A stretch of DNA of 58,288 nucleotides from Verrucomicrobiota bacterium JB024 (GTDB taxonomy: Bacteria > Verrucomicrobiota > Verrucomicrobiia > Opitutales > Cerasicoccaceae), in contig JAUTCS010000053.1 in NCBI GenBank assembly GCA_030673825.1, forward strand, positions 1 to 58,288. Direction: 5' to 3'. The translations under genes and the position numbers were made by a program. The notes beneath the pieces are model-generated. The model did not search any database. It was given only the letters and a program-made list of their open reading frames with translations, and was not told the origin of the DNA. Shown here piece after piece: positions 35,042 through 43,880 of this stretch (positions are counted from its first letter, which is position 1; each line of letters opens with the position of its first letter).

Positions 35042-35758
35042 TCAGTCGACGACCTGGACGACGCGCACAGTGTTTTGGGTCTCTGGAATCACGAATATCT
35101 TGTAGCGGGCTTCTTCGTTCAGGTACCAGACGGAGCGGTAAACCGTTTTCCATTTCTCGTCGTTTTTGACGGCGATTTGAACGGGTAGATCCAGGCTGAT
35201 AGTATCTTCGCCGGAACCACCCGCCAAGCCCATCCATTTTGCTTTGTGGTTGTTGACCATGCCCGAGGAGCCTTCTTTGACGAGCAGTTTGCTCTCCCCG
35301 TATTTAACGGCGATGGGGGCCGCAGAGAGATTGTAGATGCAGGTGTTTCCTCGGGGTAGGGTTTGTGTATTGTCATTAAAGGCGCGGGTCAGGTAGCTGT
35401 CCGTGCCATTGCGGCGGTCGGGGAGGAGGAATACGAGGTAGTTCTGGCCCGTCTCTGGCAGGTTCACGGTTGCGACCGGTGTGCGTTGGGCCTCCTCGCC
35501 CGTCCCGCTCATCCGGTACAGCAGCAGACGGGGGGATTCGCTCTCGTAGAGGTAGCGTCCGGAGGGGCCGTTGAAGGTGGAGCGGATTTCCCGGTCCTCT
35601 CCCTGAGTTCGAAAATACAGATCGCGCGTGTCCGTGATGGGGTTGAAAAAGCGGACATTCGCCCGGAAGGTTTCATTGGCGGCGCGGGCTGCCGGTCCTG
35701 CCATGAGGAGACAGAGGGAGGCGAGCAGGAGAGAGGGACTTGGGAATCGCAGGCTCAT
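35042..35758 (-). CDS. Small secreted partner of Verru_Chthon cassette protein A (second copy, uncharacterised)
   Basis: A 238-residue protein of unknown function with a signal peptide (MSLRFPSPSLLLASLCLLMAG, cut near AARA). It matches the protein at 22062-22889 in layout: YLYESESPRLLLYR, TPVATVNLPETGQNYLVFL, NTCIYNLSAAPIAVKYGE and a late EEARYKIFVIPE. The shared order of beta segments, rather than high identity, is the evidence for homology. Its ATG follows the stop of cassette protein A by a single base, which points to translational coupling. Like its counterpart it probably serves the cassette A structure in the periplasm or at the surface; no enzymatic motif is visible. Confidence 0.72.
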   Translation of the reverse strand: MSLRFPSPSLLLASLCLLMAGPAARAANETFRANVRFFNPITDTRDLYFRTQGEDREIRSTFNGPSGRYLYESESPRLLLYRMSGTGEEAQRTPVATVNLPETGQNYLVFLLPDRRNGTDSYLTRAFNDNTQTLPRGNTCIYNLSAAPIAVKYGESKLLVKEGSSGMVNNHKAKWMGLAGGSGEDTISLDLPVQIAVKNDEKWKTVYRSVWYLNEEARYKIFVIPETQNTVRVVQVVD

Positions 35759-35759
35759 G

Positions 35760-38700
35760 TCAGATATCGGATTGGGGTAGCCACCGGAAGCTCACGAGGA
35801 CGAAGCGGCGGCCAAATTCTGTGTTTACGGGGGAGGCGGGGTCATCTTCCGGGGCGTCCGTTGGGTCCACCCATTCGGGGATTCGTTGGACAATGGCTTC
35901 GCACCAGCTCTCGGCGACCGGCTCGCCCGTGAAGGGGTCCCGTGCGGCACCGTAGGCGCGGATGCGGAAGGTGTCCGAGCGCGCGGACAGCACCGGGGCC
36001 AGCATCTGGAGGATGTCGTTCTGGAGTACCCAGCCGGGGGCGCCCGCTCCGCTGGCGGGGGCATGCTCGTCCCAGTCCACGGCTTCGCCCCAGACGGACG
36101 TTTGCTCAGGCGTGCCACCAAAGCTGTCGGTGTCGTTGACGGTGGCATCAAGGGCCACTTGCAGGGCACCGGCGTTACCGGTCGGGCCATCGACCAGGCG
36201 GCGATTCACGAAGTCGGACAGCGAGCGGAAGGGCCCGCGCAGACGTACCTGATTGACGATTTCAGTCGCCAGATCGTTCAGCTCTGTGGCCGAGAGCGAG
36301 CGGAACCCGGCCCACGCCTGGGGAGAATCTCCGGCATCGGCGTTGAGGTTCGAGGCCATGGGATGCAGAAAGCGCGGGAGGGGGACGTCCATGTTGCCAG
36401 CGGCTATGGTGTCGGCGATGTCGCTGCCGTCGGCCACGTTGTAGTAACGAAAATCCTCGCTCTGGCGCAGGCTGGCCAGGAGGGCCTTCCATGCATCCAC
36501 CGAGGTGGAGTTAATGTTGAAGGAGCCGTCCACCAGCAGGGCGGAGGCCGCCGTGTCGATGTCGCGCAGGCGGTCTTCATAGTCCCCGTCAAAAACGCCA
36601 TCCTCGGAGAAATACCGATAGTGGCTGTTCGGCAGGAGCTTACCTGCCTGGATGTAAGCGAGATCGAAATCTTCAAACGGCGGGTACCGCGTGTTCTGGC
36701 CGGGATTAGGCACGGTGGAGAAGAACCACTCGTCGAAGAGCGCGTCATTGTAATACCAGGAAAGGTCGATCGCTTCCAGTTCCGTGCCGGTACCGTCCAC
36801 CGCCGTGCCACCGTCGTAGATGCGCTCGCTGCGCGGGCCGAAGGGTGGGGCATACGAGCCGCCGACGGTGTAGAGCGGTGACGTATCAAATATCCCGATG
36901 TCCGCGTGCATGAACTGTCCGATTGAGAAGAGCGGCTGGCGGGGAATTTCCTTGAGCACAACGCGCTCCTGGCCGCCGGAAGACATGGCGTTACCCCATC
37001 GGGCCGTCCCCTCGAAGAGCGTGCTGTTTTGCGCCTTGTCCAGATTCCAGTCTGAGCGGTTGAAGACGGAGACGTCCCATAGGGGCGAGTGGACTTCGTC
37101 GGGATGTCCCGGTCGCGTATGCCAAGCCAACGGGTTAAAGTGCGCGATAAGCGGGACGGAGTCCGCGCCCAGCTCGGTCTCGCTGGTTTTCAGGCGGGCC
37201 ACGATGCTGGCGGCGTAGAGGATGTCCGCCCCGGAGCTTCCCGTCTGCAGGCTGCTGTTGCGAATGATGTCCCAGTAGTCGTACAGCGTGAGGTTCTCAC
37301 TCGTCGTGGCTCCCGGTCGCGTCCAGATGTCCGCGAAAGGATAGCTGCCCGAGGCGGAGGCGGGAGGCCGCAGGCCCCAGACATCACGCACGACAAAACC
37401 TGTTTCGGGTTCGCCTCCGGTGTTGGCATCGGCCATCGCCAGGGTGAGGCGAAAGTCGTTGGGGTCGGAGGAGCCGGTGTTGCTGCCGAAATCAAGTTGC
37501 AGGCTGTCTTGGACCCAGTCCATGTCGGTGTCTGTCGCCTCGATGTTGCGCGAGTTGACGAGTGCGCGAAAAGTATTGTGAGGGGAGCCTGCACTGGGGC
37601 CGATCAGCTGAAGCGGTACGCGGTCAGATCCCCAGCCTCCAAAGCCGCCGCCGTAGATATTGTCGGCGTTCGAGCCAGTGCCCGATACGAAGCGAAGGCC
37701 GAATATCCTCATCTCGCCGGGTTGCAGGATGGTTTGGTCCGGCTGCGTCACGCTGCCCCGGCTATAGTCTGAAAAAAGCTCTACCGTGAAATGCCCCGTC
37801 CGGGTTGTTGAGTTGGAATCCTGCCACAGGTTGACGATGTCCTCTGACCCCGAGGCCAGCATCGTATGGACGTTGCCGGGGTCGTCCGGGTCTCGCGTCA
37901 CCACCTGGATTTGCGCGGCGGGATCGTAGGTGATTCGATAGTCGCTGGTGTCGAGGGCCACATTGTAGGGATTCCAGAGCACGACCAGTGGGCTGACGAC
38001 ATGGCGGCCCTTGTCCATGTAGCCCCAGCTTTCCAGATTGTCTCGGCCCGGCGTGCCTTCGGGGGGCTGGTCGGAGCGCCAGTCCCAGGTCTGGCTGTTG
38101 AGGTTATAGTCCGAGGTAAAGCCACCGATGCGCCAGATGACCTGCTGGACGACGGGGGCGATGGGGTGGGAGGTCAGTTGCCAGTCTTCGATCCCGCCTT
38201 CGGCCAGTGCCACCGTCTCGATATTGGCCGGGTCGAACTCCTCCCGCGAGGCGGTGAGGTCCGGCAGGGTGTCCTTGGGGTCGAGCACGGGCAGTATTGC
38301 GTCCGGATTGTCCAGCTTCTGGTAGAGGTTGTACCAGGCCGCGAGGCTGTCCCATTTGAGCGGAAACGTGTTCAGGACGTTGCTGCCTGAGAGCGTCGCG
38401 AACTGGTCCCCCATGCCGCGGCTGAGGTCGCGGCGCAGTCCCCCGTCTTTCACGTTGGCGAGCACGCCGTAGCTCCACGTGGTCAAGTCATGGAAACGCC
38501 GGTCTCCTGTACCGGAACTGTAAAACAAGTCCACATCCTCAAGACTGGTGAAGCGCGCCCGCTCGTCGGGTGTGATCAGCTGGCGGAAATTGCCCAGGCC
38601 GCCAAGCGCTTCGGCCTTGGCCCCTTCGGACGGCCCGAAGCGCAGGCCCTGGGTCAGTTGACCCGCCTGCGAGTACACCGCCTGGTCTTCTTCCCAACCG

Positions 38701-39353
38701 CGGGTATTGACTTTCGCTTTGATTCCCTCGTCCAGAATGACCCACGCGTACGCGATGTCGGCGTCGGGCACTTCGACGAGTTCGGCCTGCACCGCTGGAA
38801 TCGTGTTGCCAGCGCCGTCCACCCGCTCACCGGCGAGGGTGGCCGCGTTGGCGCCTGGGACTTCTGTAGCTGCGCCCAGCATGTTGTTCCCGTCCGGCAT
38901 CGAGGCCAACCAGCCGACAAACGTCTTGGCATCTGGATTAAGCGGGTCGGTGTCGTCGCTGCGCCAGACGCCGGTCCAGTGGGATTTGGCGGGATCGGGG
39001 ACGAGCCCGCTATAGCCTCCGTCGAGGATGTCGGCCCGGGCGGTCACCCGCTGGTCGGGGCCGGCCATCTTCTGCAGGTTCCCCAAGGCTTCCTGCAACG
39101 CCAGTACCGCCGCCCGCTCTGCCCGCAACTGCGTGAAGCTGTGCTCATGTGTGGCTAACTCCACCCGCACCAGCGTCGAGAGGCTGATGATCAGGATCAC
39201 CACGAATGACATGATGGACAGCGCCACCACCAGGGCGAAGCCCGACCGCTTGCGTGTATCGGCTCTGACCTGTCGTTCACGGTTTCCCGTCAGTTCGTCT
39301 GTTGACGATCGCGGGCAGCAGGGCAGTGAATGGGCGGTGGTCAACGGGATCAT
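35760..39353 (-). CDS. Verru_Chthon cassette protein A (second copy)
   Basis: A 1197-residue paralogue of the protein at 18465-22040. The PilX-like start is RKRSGFALVVALSIMSFVVI followed by a hydrophobic run. The two proteins share the stretch GPDQRVTARADIL, the pattern LNDLATEIVNQVRLRGPFRSLSDFVNR near the end (ALAVQIVDEIKRRS...GSLSAFINR in the other), the repeated FNINSTSVDAWKALL, and the final EFGRRFVLVSFRWLPQSDI. The leader before the pilin-like helix is 38 residues here, longer than usual, and an internal start cannot be excluded. Cassette proteins B-D are again absent. The gene lies behind a sulfatase and a PEP-CTERM gene on the same strand. The biochemical role is unknown; surface or secretion assembly is the family-based inference. 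Confidence 0.88.
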   Translation of the reverse strand: MIPLTTAHSLPCCPRSSTDELTGNRERQVRADTRKRSGFALVVALSIMSFVVILIISLSTLVRVELATHEHSFTQLRAERAAVLALQEALGNLQKMAGPDQRVTARADILDGGYSGLVPDPAKSHWTGVWRSDDTDPLNPDAKTFVGWLASMPDGNNMLGAATEVPGANAATLAGERVDGAGNTIPAVQAELVEVPDADIAYAWVILDEGIKAKVNTRGWEEDQAVYSQAGQLTQGLRFGPSEGAKAEALGGLGNFRQLITPDERARFTSLEDVDLFYSSGTGDRRFHDLTTWSYGVLANVKDGGLRRDLSRGMGDQFATLSGSNVLNTFPLKWDSLAAWYNLYQKLDNPDAILPVLDPKDTLPDLTASREEFDPANIETVALAEGGIEDWQLTSHPIAPVVQQVIWRIGGFTSDYNLNSQTWDWRSDQPPEGTPGRDNLESWGYMDKGRHVVSPLVVLWNPYNVALDTSDYRITYDPAAQIQVVTRDPDDPGNVHTMLASGSEDIVNLWQDSNSTTRTGHFTVELFSDYSRGSVTQPDQTILQPGEMRIFGLRFVSGTGSNADNIYGGGFGGWGSDRVPLQLIGPSAGSPHNTFRALVNSRNIEATDTDMDWVQDSLQLDFGSNTGSSDPNDFRLTLAMADANTGGEPETGFVVRDVWGLRPPASASGSYPFADIWTRPGATTSENLTLYDYWDIIRNSSLQTGSSGADILYAASIVARLKTSETELGADSVPLIAHFNPLAWHTRPGHPDEVHSPLWDVSVFNRSDWNLDKAQNSTLFEGTARWGNAMSSGGQERVVLKEIPRQPLFSIGQFMHADIGIFDTSPLYTVGGSYAPPFGPRSERIYDGGTAVDGTGTELEAIDLSWYYNDALFDEWFFSTVPNPGQNTRYPPFEDFDLAYIQAGKLLPNSHYRYFSEDGVFDGDYEDRLRDIDTAASALLVDGSFNINSTSVDAWKALLASLRQSEDFRYYNVADGSDIADTIAAGNMDVPLPRFLHPMASNLNADAGDSPQAWAGFRSLSATELNDLATEIVNQVRLRGPFRSLSDFVNRRLVDGPTGNAGALQVALDATVNDTDSFGGTPEQTSVWGEAVDWDEHAPASGAGAPGWVLQNDILQMLAPVLSARSDTFRIRAYGAARDPFTGEPVAESWCEAIVQRIPEWVDPTDAPEDDPASPVNTEFGRRFVLVSFRWLPQSDI

Positions 39354-39549
39354 ACAAACGAGGGGGGAGGGATGGTCGCTAAACGACCATTAATCTTATC
39401 GTCTTTAACACTCTTCGCTCAAGGCGGAGGGGCGGGAGACGCGGGAAATGGCACTCGTGGTAATCCGCTGCCGCCAACACACGGCTGGAAATCTTGCCGG
39501 GTGCTGGCGGGCGGAGCGGACATGTCCGGCCTATGCCTATGGGAGCGGC

Positions 39550-40296
39550 TTAGAGCCTGCGGCGCACGAACACAGTCAACCCGGTAATACCGGCGATGAT
39601 CAGCGAGAGGGTGGCGGGCTCGGGAATGGCGGTTACGCTGCCATCCAGGGCAAGATTGTCGAGGGACAGGCGACGGTTGTTGTTGGGAGTGGTCCCTGTG
39701 ATGGTCGACACCCAGACGTACAGGCGAAATTCCGTGCCCGTGGTTTGGCTGGCGAGGGAGGAGATGTCGAAGGTGAGGGTGGAGAAACCGCCCTGTTCAT
39801 TCCCGTCCACGGTGGAGGTGAATGAGATGCTCTGCGGCGAGCCGATCATGTCCGAAGTGCTGGCCCAGCCATCAATGCTGGAATAGAGCCCGAACGAGTA
39901 TTCCGTCGTGCTTCCGGACACGCCGAGGGATCCATTGAGCCCCTGCGCATCAACGGTGAAGCTGCTCAGGTTCATCTGGTAATTGGTATCGGGCGTGACA
40001 GTGAAGGAAAGATAATCGTTGCTGGTCAGGGCGTCGGCCGCCGTGCGGGCATTCAACTGCGTGCCGGACGCGTCCGCCAGAATCCCCGGCGCAGGGTTCC
40101 CCAGGAGGGAGGACGTATTGGTCGCGAAACCGGTGTTCGCGGTTAACAGGTCGATGTCGCCTGCGTCGCAGTTGCTCGCCGTTATCGTGGGAGACAGGGA
40201 TCGTCCGTCAAAATTGTAGATCAACAGTTCTGCGGCCTGTGAGGACGCGGCCGAGCATAGCAGGAGGGAGAGGAGGAGCTTATATGGTATTTTCAT
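39550..40296 (-). CDS. PEP-CTERM protein with choice-of-anchor-like beta domain
   Basis: A 248-residue exported protein: signal peptide MKIPYKLLLSLLLCSAASSQA, a serine/threonine-rich beta-sandwich (SLSPTITASN, YLSFTVTPDTNYQMNLSSFTVDAQG, FRLYVWVSTITGT, LSLDNLALDG) of the kind found in many PEP-CTERM surface proteins, and a C-terminal IPEPATLSLIIAG...RRRL sorting signal. The domain has no catalytic features. It follows the sulfatase gene by 33 bases, so the two are probably one transcript. By analogy with the LamG protein at 4479 it may hold glycan at the cell surface for the neighbouring enzymes. Confidence 0.82.
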   Translation of the reverse strand: MKIPYKLLLSLLLCSAASSQAAELLIYNFDGRSLSPTITASNCDAGDIDLLTANTGFATNTSSLLGNPAPGILADASGTQLNARTAADALTSNDYLSFTVTPDTNYQMNLSSFTVDAQGLNGSLGVSGSTTEYSFGLYSSIDGWASTSDMIGSPQSISFTSTVDGNEQGGFSTLTFDISSLASQTTGTEFRLYVWVSTITGTTPNNNRRLSLDNLALDGSVTAIPEPATLSLIIAGITGLTVFVRRRL

Positions 40297-40329
40297 GATC
40301 GTTGTTCTTCATTATTGGGGTTTTGTTGT

Positions 40330-41808
40330 TCAATGTGGACCTGCCGGGCCCCATTGGATCGGGTCTGTGGTACCGGTCTCAACGGCCCAGTCAAAGAGGT
40401 ATTGAATGTCGGGCTTCCTGCGTTCGATCTCTGCTTCGACCTGGCGTGCGCTCCAGCCGTCGGAGGTCAGGGCCTGTTCCAGGTCGTCGATCAGGGCGGC
40501 ATTGGCGGGATCCGCGGCCCGGTCGTTCAACTCGTCCGGATCTTCATCCAGATTGTAAAGTTCGGGCGGCATGCCCTCGTAGTGGTTCAGCTTCCATGGC
40601 CCCCGGCGGACCATTCGTGAAACCGGGAACGGCTCGAATTTTTTCTTGTTCTTGGGCAGTGCCAGCTCGGAGAAGACTGGACGTTCCGTATCCATCGGAG
40701 CACTGCCGGTGAGTTGCGCTTTCAGGCTGATCCCTGTGGTGTCGGGTAGCGGCGGGGCTCCGACCAGATCGAGGAGGGTGGGGCCGAAGTCCAGCAGGCT
40801 GGAGGGGGCGGACACGACGCTGCCCGCCGGGAGGCGCCCGGGAGCGTGCCAGATAAGGGGGACACGGACGGAATCCTCGTAGTAGGTCGTTTTGGCCCAG
40901 AGCCCGTGCGCCCCGGCGAGCTCGCCGTGATCGGAAAGGTAGGCAATGATGTTGTCATCGGCTAATGTGCTGTCTCGCCAGCGGTCCAGAACCTGGCCAC
41001 AGAGGTCATCGACAAAGTTGACAACCCCGGCATAGGCGGCGCGCGCGCGAAGTGTGGTCTCGGTGGAAAATGTTCCGTACTCCCACAGTTCGCGCCAGGC
41101 CGAAAGGTAGGGGTGCAGGTCGGGGTTGCTGGCCGACGCGTGCACGGGAAGGCCGATCTTCCCTTCGTGGCGCTGGAAGTACTCGGCTGTCACGCGATAG
41201 GGGTCGTGCGGGCACATGAAGGAAACCACGATGGCCAGCGGGCGACTTTCCCGTCCGGCGGCCACGGCGGCCTCGTGTTCGGCAATGATTCGGCAGGCAT
41301 CCGCCGCCACGGCTCGGTCGTACTCCAGGAAGTTCGAGCGCCCGGGGCCTGCGTTGGGAACGGCTTCAGTGGGATAAAAGTAGCCGCGAAAGCGTTCCAG
41401 CGACTGGTTGACGCCGAGATGTTGGGAGCTGACGTCGCCGACCGTGCGTTCCTGAAACCCGTGGTACTGGTCGCCGCCGACAAAGTGCATGCGCCCGGCC
41501 AACACGGTGCGGTAACCGGCCCGTCCGAGCCCATGGGCGAACGTGGGGACGGTCGATGAGAGGGAGTGGTCATTGTTCCACACGCCGGTTTTGTGGCAGG
41601 CGCGTGCGGTCAGCCAGGAGATGCGGGAGGGAACACACAGCGGAGAGCCGCAGTAGCAGTTTTGAAGGCGTACGCCGTTGGCTGCCAGTGCGTCGAGATG
41701 GGGGGTGTTGATCTCTGAGCCGTCCTCGCAGCCAAGGAATCGGCAGGAGTGCTGATCTGACATCAGGATCAAGAGATTGGGGAGTGCCTGGTGGCTTGTT
41801 GTGCCCAT
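40330..41808 (-). CDS. Sulfatase (formylglycine-dependent), no visible signal peptide
   Basis: A 492-residue sulfatase. Landmarks are NLLILMSDQHSCRFLG with the metal-binding D18, the formylglycine motif C-V-P-S-R (C58), FMCPHDPYRV, and AYLSDHGELAGAHGLWAKTTYYEDSVRVPL, the D-H pair of the second metal site followed by a stretch typical of choline-sulfatase-like enzymes. The N-terminus has no signal peptide. The ATG at 41808 is unambiguous. It heads the minus-strand run (sulfatase, PEP-CTERM, cassette A, partner) and shares a divergent promoter region with the dehydrogenase at 42032; a 15-bp palindrome lies 27 bases upstream of its start, well placed for repressor control. Confidence 0.9.
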   Translation of the reverse strand: MGTTSHQALPNLLILMSDQHSCRFLGCEDGSEINTPHLDALAANGVRLQNCYCGSPLCVPSRISWLTARACHKTGVWNNDHSLSSTVPTFAHGLGRAGYRTVLAGRMHFVGGDQYHGFQERTVGDVSSQHLGVNQSLERFRGYFYPTEAVPNAGPGRSNFLEYDRAVAADACRIIAEHEAAVAAGRESRPLAIVVSFMCPHDPYRVTAEYFQRHEGKIGLPVHASASNPDLHPYLSAWRELWEYGTFSTETTLRARAAYAGVVNFVDDLCGQVLDRWRDSTLADDNIIAYLSDHGELAGAHGLWAKTTYYEDSVRVPLIWHAPGRLPAGSVVSAPSSLLDFGPTLLDLVGAPPLPDTTGISLKAQLTGSAPMDTERPVFSELALPKNKKKFEPFPVSRMVRRGPWKLNHYEGMPPELYNLDEDPDELNDRAADPANAALIDDLEQALTSDGWSARQVEAEIERRKPDIQYLFDWAVETGTTDPIQWGPAGPH

Positions 41809-41835
41809 AGCTGCGGTGTCTTTTGGGTTTTGTTG

Positions 41836-41850
41836 GAGATATAATATCTC
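41836..41850. promoter_or_regulatory. Recurring palindrome GAGA-N7-TCTC, copy 3 (sulfatase promoter)
   Basis: GAGATATAATATCTC is perfectly symmetric around its central base and lies 27 bases before the sulfatase ATG, where a repressor would block transcription or its start. It has the same layout as the sites at 33599 and 34941. Confidence 0.55.
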
Positions 41851-42003
41851 AAATGTAATGGTCTGTGCAACTATTTTCTGGCGAAAATATTGCCTGCGTG
41901 TCCCTGGCCTGGTGTTTGTCTTGGGGGCTTTTGCCTTCTATTAGAAGGGGGTTGGCCGGATGTTAATGTTTTGTTTGGGGTTTGATTAAAAAATTTTTGA
42001 GAA

Positions 42004-42019
42004 ATACTTGCGCAAATAT
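42004..42019. promoter_or_regulatory. LacI-type operator-like palindrome upstream of the dehydrogenase operon
   Basis: ATACTTGCGCAAATAT has a perfect TTGCGCAA centre and 14 of 16 symmetric positions. A central CG and this size are usual for LacI-family operators. It ends 12 bases before the ATG at 42032. Confidence 0.45.
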
Positions 42020-42031
42020 AGAGATATTGTA

Positions 42032-43132
42032 ATGCTTGTGAAAAATTCAACGTCCATGCAGACAACAGCCATTGTATTTGAAGAGCCGAACCGGGTCGGT
42101 GTGCGAGACCTGGCGCCGCTCAGTTGCGGCCCCGGCGAGATTCTGGTCGAAACCCTCTACTCCTGTGTTTCGCCAGGAACGGAGATGCGGGTCCTCGGCG
42201 GCATCTTGCCGCATGACCGGGTGAAGTTCCCGTTCGTGCCGGGCTATGCGTTTATCGGACGTGTCCTGGCCGTGGGCGAAGGCGTCCTGGGATGGCAGGT
42301 GGGGGACGTGTGTTCGGCGCGTAACTCAGTGGGCTCTGCCGAAGTGGGCTCGCTGTGGGGAGGTCATGTCAGCCATCACCGGCTGGATGTTTCTGGCGAC
42401 GCGCGTCCTGTGCGGTTGCCTGCCGGGTGTGATCCGTGGGCATACGTTCTGACCGAGATCGGAGCGATCAGCTGGCGTGGGGTGACGATCGCTGAGCCGG
42501 ATGCCAGGGACGTCGCCGTCGTGATTGGGCAGGGCATGATCGGCGCTCTGGCTGCCCGGTTTTTGCAGACGTTCGGAGCCCGGGTGATCGTGGTGGATTT
42601 ACTGGAAAGCCGCCTCGAGCGTGGCCGCCGCTGGGGGCTTGAGGCTCTCAATGGTGGGGAGCCGGACATCCGGGAGCGCATCCTGGAGGCGACGGCGGGT
42701 GGCGCGGATATTGTCGTGGAGGCTTCGTCCAGCCTGTCGGGCGTCCAACTGGCGAGGGATATTCTGCGCCCCAATGACGAGTCATCCTGCCGGAGAGAAT
42801 ACCGCGGCCATGGTGACTTTGGAGGGCGGATTCCCCGGCTGATCTTTCTGGCGACCTACACGCAGGAGCTGTCGGAGCTCCCCGGTCAGTGGATTCACGC
42901 GGAGCGCGCGCTTATCGCCGCGCCCAAGGACCGGACCTACGCGGATCGACTGGCTGTTGTGCATCAGATTACGCTGGGGCGGGTCGTGACCGATGATTTT
43001 GTGCGGGAAGTAACCCCTGCTCAGCAGGCGCCCGATGCCTACCGCGGGTTGGCCGAGGCTCCGAATCGTGTGGATGGGGTGGTCTTTGGCTGGCAAAATA
43101 ACGGACAGGCGAAAGCGCCTGAAAAAATTTAA
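42032..43132 (+). CDS. Medium-chain dehydrogenase/reductase (zinc-type alcohol dehydrogenase-like)
   Basis: A 366-residue MDR-family oxidoreductase. It has an N-terminal GroES-like domain (RVGVRDLAPLSCGPGEILVETLYSCVSPGTE, PFVPGYAFIGRVLAVGEGV) and a Rossmann domain with the nucleotide loop VVIGQGMIGALAARFLQTFGARVIVVD. The usual C-G-x-x-H zinc ligands are replaced by SPGTEM, as in the subgroup that acts on sugars or their derivatives without a standard catalytic zinc. Around residue 250 the text NDESSCRREYRGHGDFGG looks irregular for the family and could hide a compensated frameshift. Starts at 42032 (GAGAT before it) or 42056 are both plausible. It leads an operon with the secreted proteins and transporter up to 49236 and may oxidise the imported sugar. 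Confidence 0.78.
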   Translation: MLVKNSTSMQTTAIVFEEPNRVGVRDLAPLSCGPGEILVETLYSCVSPGTEMRVLGGILPHDRVKFPFVPGYAFIGRVLAVGEGVLGWQVGDVCSARNSVGSAEVGSLWGGHVSHHRLDVSGDARPVRLPAGCDPWAYVLTEIGAISWRGVTIAEPDARDVAVVIGQGMIGALAARFLQTFGARVIVVDLLESRLERGRRWGLEALNGGEPDIRERILEATAGGADIVVEASSSLSGVQLARDILRPNDESSCRREYRGHGDFGGRIPRLIFLATYTQELSELPGQWIHAERALIAAPKDRTYADRLAVVHQITLGRVVTDDFVREVTPAQQAPDAYRGLAEAPNRVDGVVFGWQNNGQAKAPEKI

Positions 43133-43164
43133 AAGTACAACCAACAAACCTGGGAGAACGTTTA

Positions 43165-43857
43165 ATGAAATGTGTATCCGGAAAGATGATCGCTCTGACG
43201 ATTGCTCTCTTGTGTGGATTCCTGACTCTGAGCCATGCCAGTGACGAGGCGCAAGCGGGGCCATTCCCCCTCAACGGTCAGGGCTTTATCTGTGAATGGC
43301 TGATCGCGGGGCCCTTTCCGAATGTGGGCACGTTTCCGGATTTCGCCGGATGGGATACTGACTGGCTGGCGGACTCCGGCGGCGAGGCTGCGGCGGACCC
43401 GACGCAGAATCAGCCCGTGGAGTGGAACCCTCCTGCGGATGCGCGCTACGGCGAACTCCAGTGGCAACCGCGCCTGCTGGCCTCGGAGGAGGACCGGATT
43501 TTTGATTACATTATCGATTTTCAGGAGTTTTACGGCTCTCGCGGACGCGAAGTCCGGGGCGTGGCCTGCATCTCCTATGCCTTTTGCCGCCTGGAGGCGC
43601 CCAATGATATGGATGTGATCCTGGCCGTCAGCAGCGACGATGGCAGCAAGCTGTGGCTCAACGGTGTTGAACTGGCGGCGAACCGCGAGTTCAGCAGCCT
43701 TGATGCTACGACCTGGAAAATTCCCGTACGCCTGAAAAAAGGCGTGAACCGTCTGCTTGTCAAAGTAGAGGAAGGCGGGAAGGGCATGCACTGCCTTCAG
43801 GTCAAGGTGCTGGATGCGAAAGGAAAGCCCGCCCCGGGCGTTGAGGTCTCTCTTTAA
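43165..43857 (+). CDS. Secreted carbohydrate-binding-like protein, paralogue of 46417-47121
   Basis: A 230-residue exported protein (signal peptide up to LTLSHAS, start supported by GGGAG 8 bases upstream). It opens with FPLNGQGFICEWLIAGPFPN, then a LADSGGEAA turn. It ends in a galactose-binding-like fold: YAFCRLEAPNDMDVILAVSSDDGSKLW...NGVELA and LKKGVNRLLVKVE, the pattern found in non-catalytic beta-sandwich domains attached to many glycosidases of this phylum. No catalytic residues are apparent. It and the protein at 46417 share about the same length and all these motifs and bracket the DUF4091 enzyme. They may be its free-standing binding modules. Gaps in the operon are 32 bases before and 23 after. 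Confidence 0.75.
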   Translation: MKCVSGKMIALTIALLCGFLTLSHASDEAQAGPFPLNGQGFICEWLIAGPFPNVGTFPDFAGWDTDWLADSGGEAAADPTQNQPVEWNPPADARYGELQWQPRLLASEEDRIFDYIIDFQEFYGSRGREVRGVACISYAFCRLEAPNDMDVILAVSSDDGSKLWLNGVELAANREFSSLDATTWKIPVRLKKGVNRLLVKVEEGGKGMHCLQVKVLDAKGKPAPGVEVSL

Positions 43858-43880
43858 TTGAACTTATTGAAAGGAATAGA

